A DNA stretch of 64,000 bases from JACDHG01 sp963815295. GTDB taxonomy: Bacteria > Actinomycetota > Actinomycetes > Propionibacteriales > Nocardioidaceae. Each line of letters starts with the position of its first letter. Position 1 is the stretch's first letter. The notes under the pieces are model-generated. The model saw nothing but the letters and a program-made list of their open reading frames with translations. It did no database searches and was not told the origin of the DNA. The stretch is taken from the NCBI GenBank assembly GCA_963815295.1, contig CAWFFZ010000001.1, positions 310,001-374,000 of the forward strand, given 5' to 3'. Shown in pieces: positions 61,888 through 64,000 of this stretch. The position numbers were made by a program, and so were the translations under genes.

Positions 61888-62838
61888 TCAGCCTCCCCAC
61901 GGACCCTGCGGTGGGTCACCCTGGCGTGGCTGGTCGGCGACGCGGAACGGGGGCTTGCGTCGCTTGTCGAACCGCGACCGCTTCTTCGGCGCTTCCTGGG
62001 GCGCCTCCACTGCCGGCCCCGGTGCCGGTCCTGAGCCGGCCGTTGCCTGCCGCTGCTGCTGCAGCGGAGGCTGCTGTCCGGGTTGGTACGTCGCGGGACC
62101 GGGTTGTCCTCCCGGCCCAGTGGGCGGATCGGGTATGCCGACGACGATCCGGGTGCTACCTATCTGCACCACAGCGCCGTTGCCCAAGGGAGCGTGTTGG
62201 ATCCGGCGCCCGTCAAGCGTGGTGCCGTTGGTGGAGCCAAGGTCGAGGACGCTCACGTCTGTGCCTGCGCCAGGGGTTGCCTGAACCCGGAACTCGACGT
62301 GGCGGCGCGAGACGCCGGGGTCATCGATGCGCAGGTCGGCGTTGGTGCCGCGACCGATCACGATGCCAGGCGGTGCGAGTGGGTGGCGGACCCCGTTGAT
62401 CTCCAAGTACATGGGGGCCCGCGACACCGCAGTGTCGGACATCTGCTGGCCCTCGACGGGGGTGACCTGGGCAGAGGCTTGGCTGCGCACCCGAAACCGA
62501 CCCGTGGTGAGGTCGTCGGCGCGGGTGAAGTTGAGCTGCACTGGGCCGGCGAACAGGTAGTGCTGCTCTTGAGCATGCTCATGGAGCATGGACGCGAGCT
62601 CACGCGACAGTGTGTCGCCGTACGTCGACAACCGGTCGAAGTCCGAGCCAGCCAGGTCGATGGTGAACGTGTTGGGTGCCAGTCGGCGGTCTCGGCTGAG
62701 GATCTGCGCTGAGTTGTCCACCTCGCGCTGGAGCGCGGCTGCGATCTCCATCGGTTGGACGGCGCTGCGGAAAGCTCGCGCGAAGGCACCCGTCACCATG
62801 TGTTCGAGGCGCTGCTCGAAACGGTTCAGTGCACCCAC
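61888..62838 (-). CDS. fhaA: FHA domain protein FhaA (DUF3662-FHA)
   Basis: Signal adaptor of 316 residues. DUF3662 covers about 1-120 (VQPMEIAAALQREVDNSAQILSRDRRLAPNTF). The FHA domain lies about 145-235 with GIVIGRGTNADLRIDDPGVSRRHVEF and LDLGSTNGTTLDGRRIQ. Unlike mycobacterial FhaA, the long linker before the FHA is short and instead a Gly/Pro/Gln tail (about 240-316) follows it. GTG 62838. It is first in the operon ending in pknB; its partner pseudokinase is encoded after murJ. Confidence 0.94.
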   Translation of the reverse strand: MGALNRFEQRLEHMVTGAFARAFRSAVQPMEIAAALQREVDNSAQILSRDRRLAPNTFTIDLAGSDFDRLSTYGDTLSRELASMLHEHAQEQHYLFAGPVQLNFTRADDLTTGRFRVRSQASAQVTPVEGQQMSDTAVSRAPMYLEINGVRHPLAPPGIVIGRGTNADLRIDDPGVSRRHVEFRVQATPGAGTDVSVLDLGSTNGTTLDGRRIQHAPLGNGAVVQIGSTRIVVGIPDPPTGPGGQPGPATYQPGQQPPLQQQRQATAGSGPAPGPAVEAPQEAPKKRSRFDKRRKPPFRVADQPRQGDPPQGPWGG

Positions 62839-63062
62839 CGGGGACCTCGTCTACTTTCATGTCTCGCGGCCGGGCCTGCCAGGACTCTGGGGCAGCAGGG
62901 GCCTGCACGTTGACTGTCGCGCTCGATCGTAGCCGGAATGGGCGCTGGGACAGCCATCGACGGGGCGGCTGCGGGTCATTCGACGGGGTGGCTGCGTGCT
63001 AGTGTTTCCCTTCGCTGTGGCGGGATTACGCAGGTCATCGACGGTGGTCTGCCACAGTTTGC

Positions 63063-63146
63063 GCGCGGGTGGCGGAATAGGCAGACGCGCACGGTTCAGG
63101 TCCGTGTGCCCGAAAGGGCGTGGGGGTTCAACTCCCCCCTCGCGCA
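63063..63146 (+). tRNA. tRNA-Leu (CAG)
   Basis: A class II tRNA with a long variable arm. The acceptor GCGCGGG pairs with CTCGCGC (one G-T), the anticodon arm CACGG-TTCAGGT-CCGTG gives CAG, and the T arm is GGGGG-TTCAACT-CCCCC. The CCA is not encoded. tRNA-Leu also follows fhaA in M. tuberculosis. Its 3' end borders an integrase remnant. Confidence 0.96.
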
Positions 63147-63148
63147 CG

Positions 63149-63259
63149 CAACACCACCTTCGGGTGCATGCCCGCCGAGAGCGCCATCGTTGCCCACCCG
63201 TGCCGCAAGTCGTGCAGACGGATGACCTTCAGCTCGACGAGACCGAGGCGATCAACCTC
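63149..63259 (-). pseudogene. C-terminal remnant of a tyrosine recombinase (phage-type integrase)
   Basis: On the minus strand 37 codons read EVDRLGLVELKVIRLHDLRH and then GWATMALSAGMHPKVV. This matches the catalytic core of tyrosine recombinases around the HxxR motif (HDLRH), where the usual continuation is SERLGH and a Tyr motif. The match stops at position 63152, six bases from the tRNA-Leu 3' end. No start or upstream catalytic domain remains. It is read as the residue of an element that used this tRNA as attachment site. Confidence 0.75.
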
Positions 63260-63412
63260 GGTGGTGGGTGATCCTCGCCAGGCATCGCGATTCGACTTGT
63301 CGGCACGTCATGCTTCGAACACAGGCAGTGAATGCCCCATCCGGGCTATTGCCGCTCGGAGTGTGCGCTGACATGTTCTGATCGACCGTGATTGTCTGGA
63401 AGGGAAGCCGCC

Positions 63413-63989
63413 ATGAGAAAACGTACGGCAATACTCATCACCGGGTTCGCCGTCGCCGGTCTACTCGTCAGCACACCGGCCACCGCCAAGCCGCTGGACA
63501 AGGGCCATTTCCGTGACGTCTTCACCGAGACTTTCGATTGCGACGGCACCCCGGTCGCGAGACAACGGCGACGTGCGTGTCAACTTCCTGGTCAACCAGC
63601 GCGGGGGTACCAAGCACCCATTCCCGTACTACCGGGAAAGTGTGCACGGCACGATCGTGCACACCAACCTAAACACGGGTGGCACCTTCACAGAGGTCTT
63701 CAGAAACAACAGCCGGGACCACAGGATCGTCAACAACGGTGACGGCACCATCACCATCACCATGTTCGCCTCCGGCGGTTTCCGCGCCTACGACCAGAAC
63801 GGCAAGTTGGTGCTCAGGGATCCCGGCCATGTCCGGTTCGCTTTCGACGTGGACTTCAACGGCACTCCCGGCAACCCCGATGATGACGAAGAAATCGACG
63901 GCTCGTTCCGAATCGTCCGCGAGTCCACCGGGCGAAACGACACCGAGGGTCGGGACTTCTGTGCTGACCTGGTGGAGTTCACCACCTAG
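63413..63989 (+). pseudogene. Secreted protein, split by a one-base frameshift
   Basis: ATG 63413 starts a clear signal peptide (KRTAILITGFAVAGLLVSTPATAKP) and continues as FRDVFTETFDCDGTPV. The rest of the domain (DNGDVRVNFLVNQRGG... to DFCADLVEFTT) is in the +1 frame and stops at 63989. Dropping one base near 63557 (in GTCGCGAGAC) joins both parts into a 191-residue protein with one Cys in each half. AGGGAAG lies upstream. I do not recognise a function; similar secreted proteins are common in actinobacteria. Confidence 0.75.
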
Positions 63990-64000
63990 ACCGAGGTGAA

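Overview
The window is about 64 kb of high-GC actinobacterial chromosome spanning the replication origin. The order rpmH-dnaA-dnaN-gnd-recF-dciA-gyrB-gyrA, with rnpA-yidD-yidC-jag-rsmG-parA-parB on the other side, is the classic origin layout of Actinobacteria. Actinobacterial marker families support this: DUF3566, DLW-39, CrgA, DUF881, DUF3662-FHA, DUF5318, PknA/PknB and DUF6049. Several blocks match the gene order I know from Mycobacterium tuberculosis (Rv0046c-Rv0051, Rv3907c-Rv3914, Rv0009-Rv0020c). Details such as DUF4397 beside a probable sortase and a MurJ separated from its pseudokinase fit a Nocardioidaceae/Propionibacteriales-type organism, but the genus is inference. No resident phage, plasmid, CRISPR array or insertion sequence was found.

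Layout. 1-2.0 kb: start of a probable class F sortase, a DUF4397 surface protein and a lipoprotein. 2.1-8.7 kb: GT87 glycosyltransferase, PonA1-type PBP and DUF5318 on the minus strand, divergent from a PadR regulator and inositol-3-phosphate synthase. 8.7-15.7 kb: housekeeping and accessory enzymes (threonine synthase, PCMT-like, AlkB-like, MBL fold, RlmA-like, VOC, PrmC-related, MFS). 15.7-25.6 kb: pcnA, then the coupled row DUF6049-murJ-pseudokinase-sigM-anti-sigma, then trxB-trxA behind a SigR-type promoter. 25.7-29.6 kb: GNAT-like protein, small membrane protein, aminotransferase, D-Ala-D-Ala ligase-like protein and ArsR regulator. 29.7-34.9 kb: parB-parA-rsmG-jag-yidC-yidD-rnpA-rpmH, with two parS sites inside coding DNA. 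34.9-41 kb: DnaA boxes, dnaA, oriC, dnaN, gnd, recF, dciA. 41-47.3 kb: gyrB, gyrA, DUF3566, tRNA-Ile, DLW-39, tRNA-Ala. 47.5-53.8 kb: secreted repeat protein, SURF1, DUF3817, PpiA, rhomboid, CrgA, DUF881. 53.9-62.8 kb: the cell-growth signalling operon fhaA-fhaB-pstP-rodA-pbpA-pknA-pknB. 63-64 kb: tRNA-Leu, an integrase relic and a frameshifted secreted protein.

The common theme is origin function plus envelope growth and its phospho-signalling: PknA/PknB/PstP/FHA proteins, RodA/PbpA, PonA1, MurJ with its pseudokinase, and CrgA. Regulatory DNA is readable in several places: a PadR operator over a promoter, a LexA box before alkB, a SigR promoter before trxBA, an ArsR palindrome, two parS sites, DnaA boxes on both sides of dnaA and a separate cluster near crgA. 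The strongest oddities are two single-base frameshifts (fhaB and the last gene) and a truncated integrase abutting tRNA-Leu. Most of the rest is conserved, and I did not see a clearly new multi-gene system.
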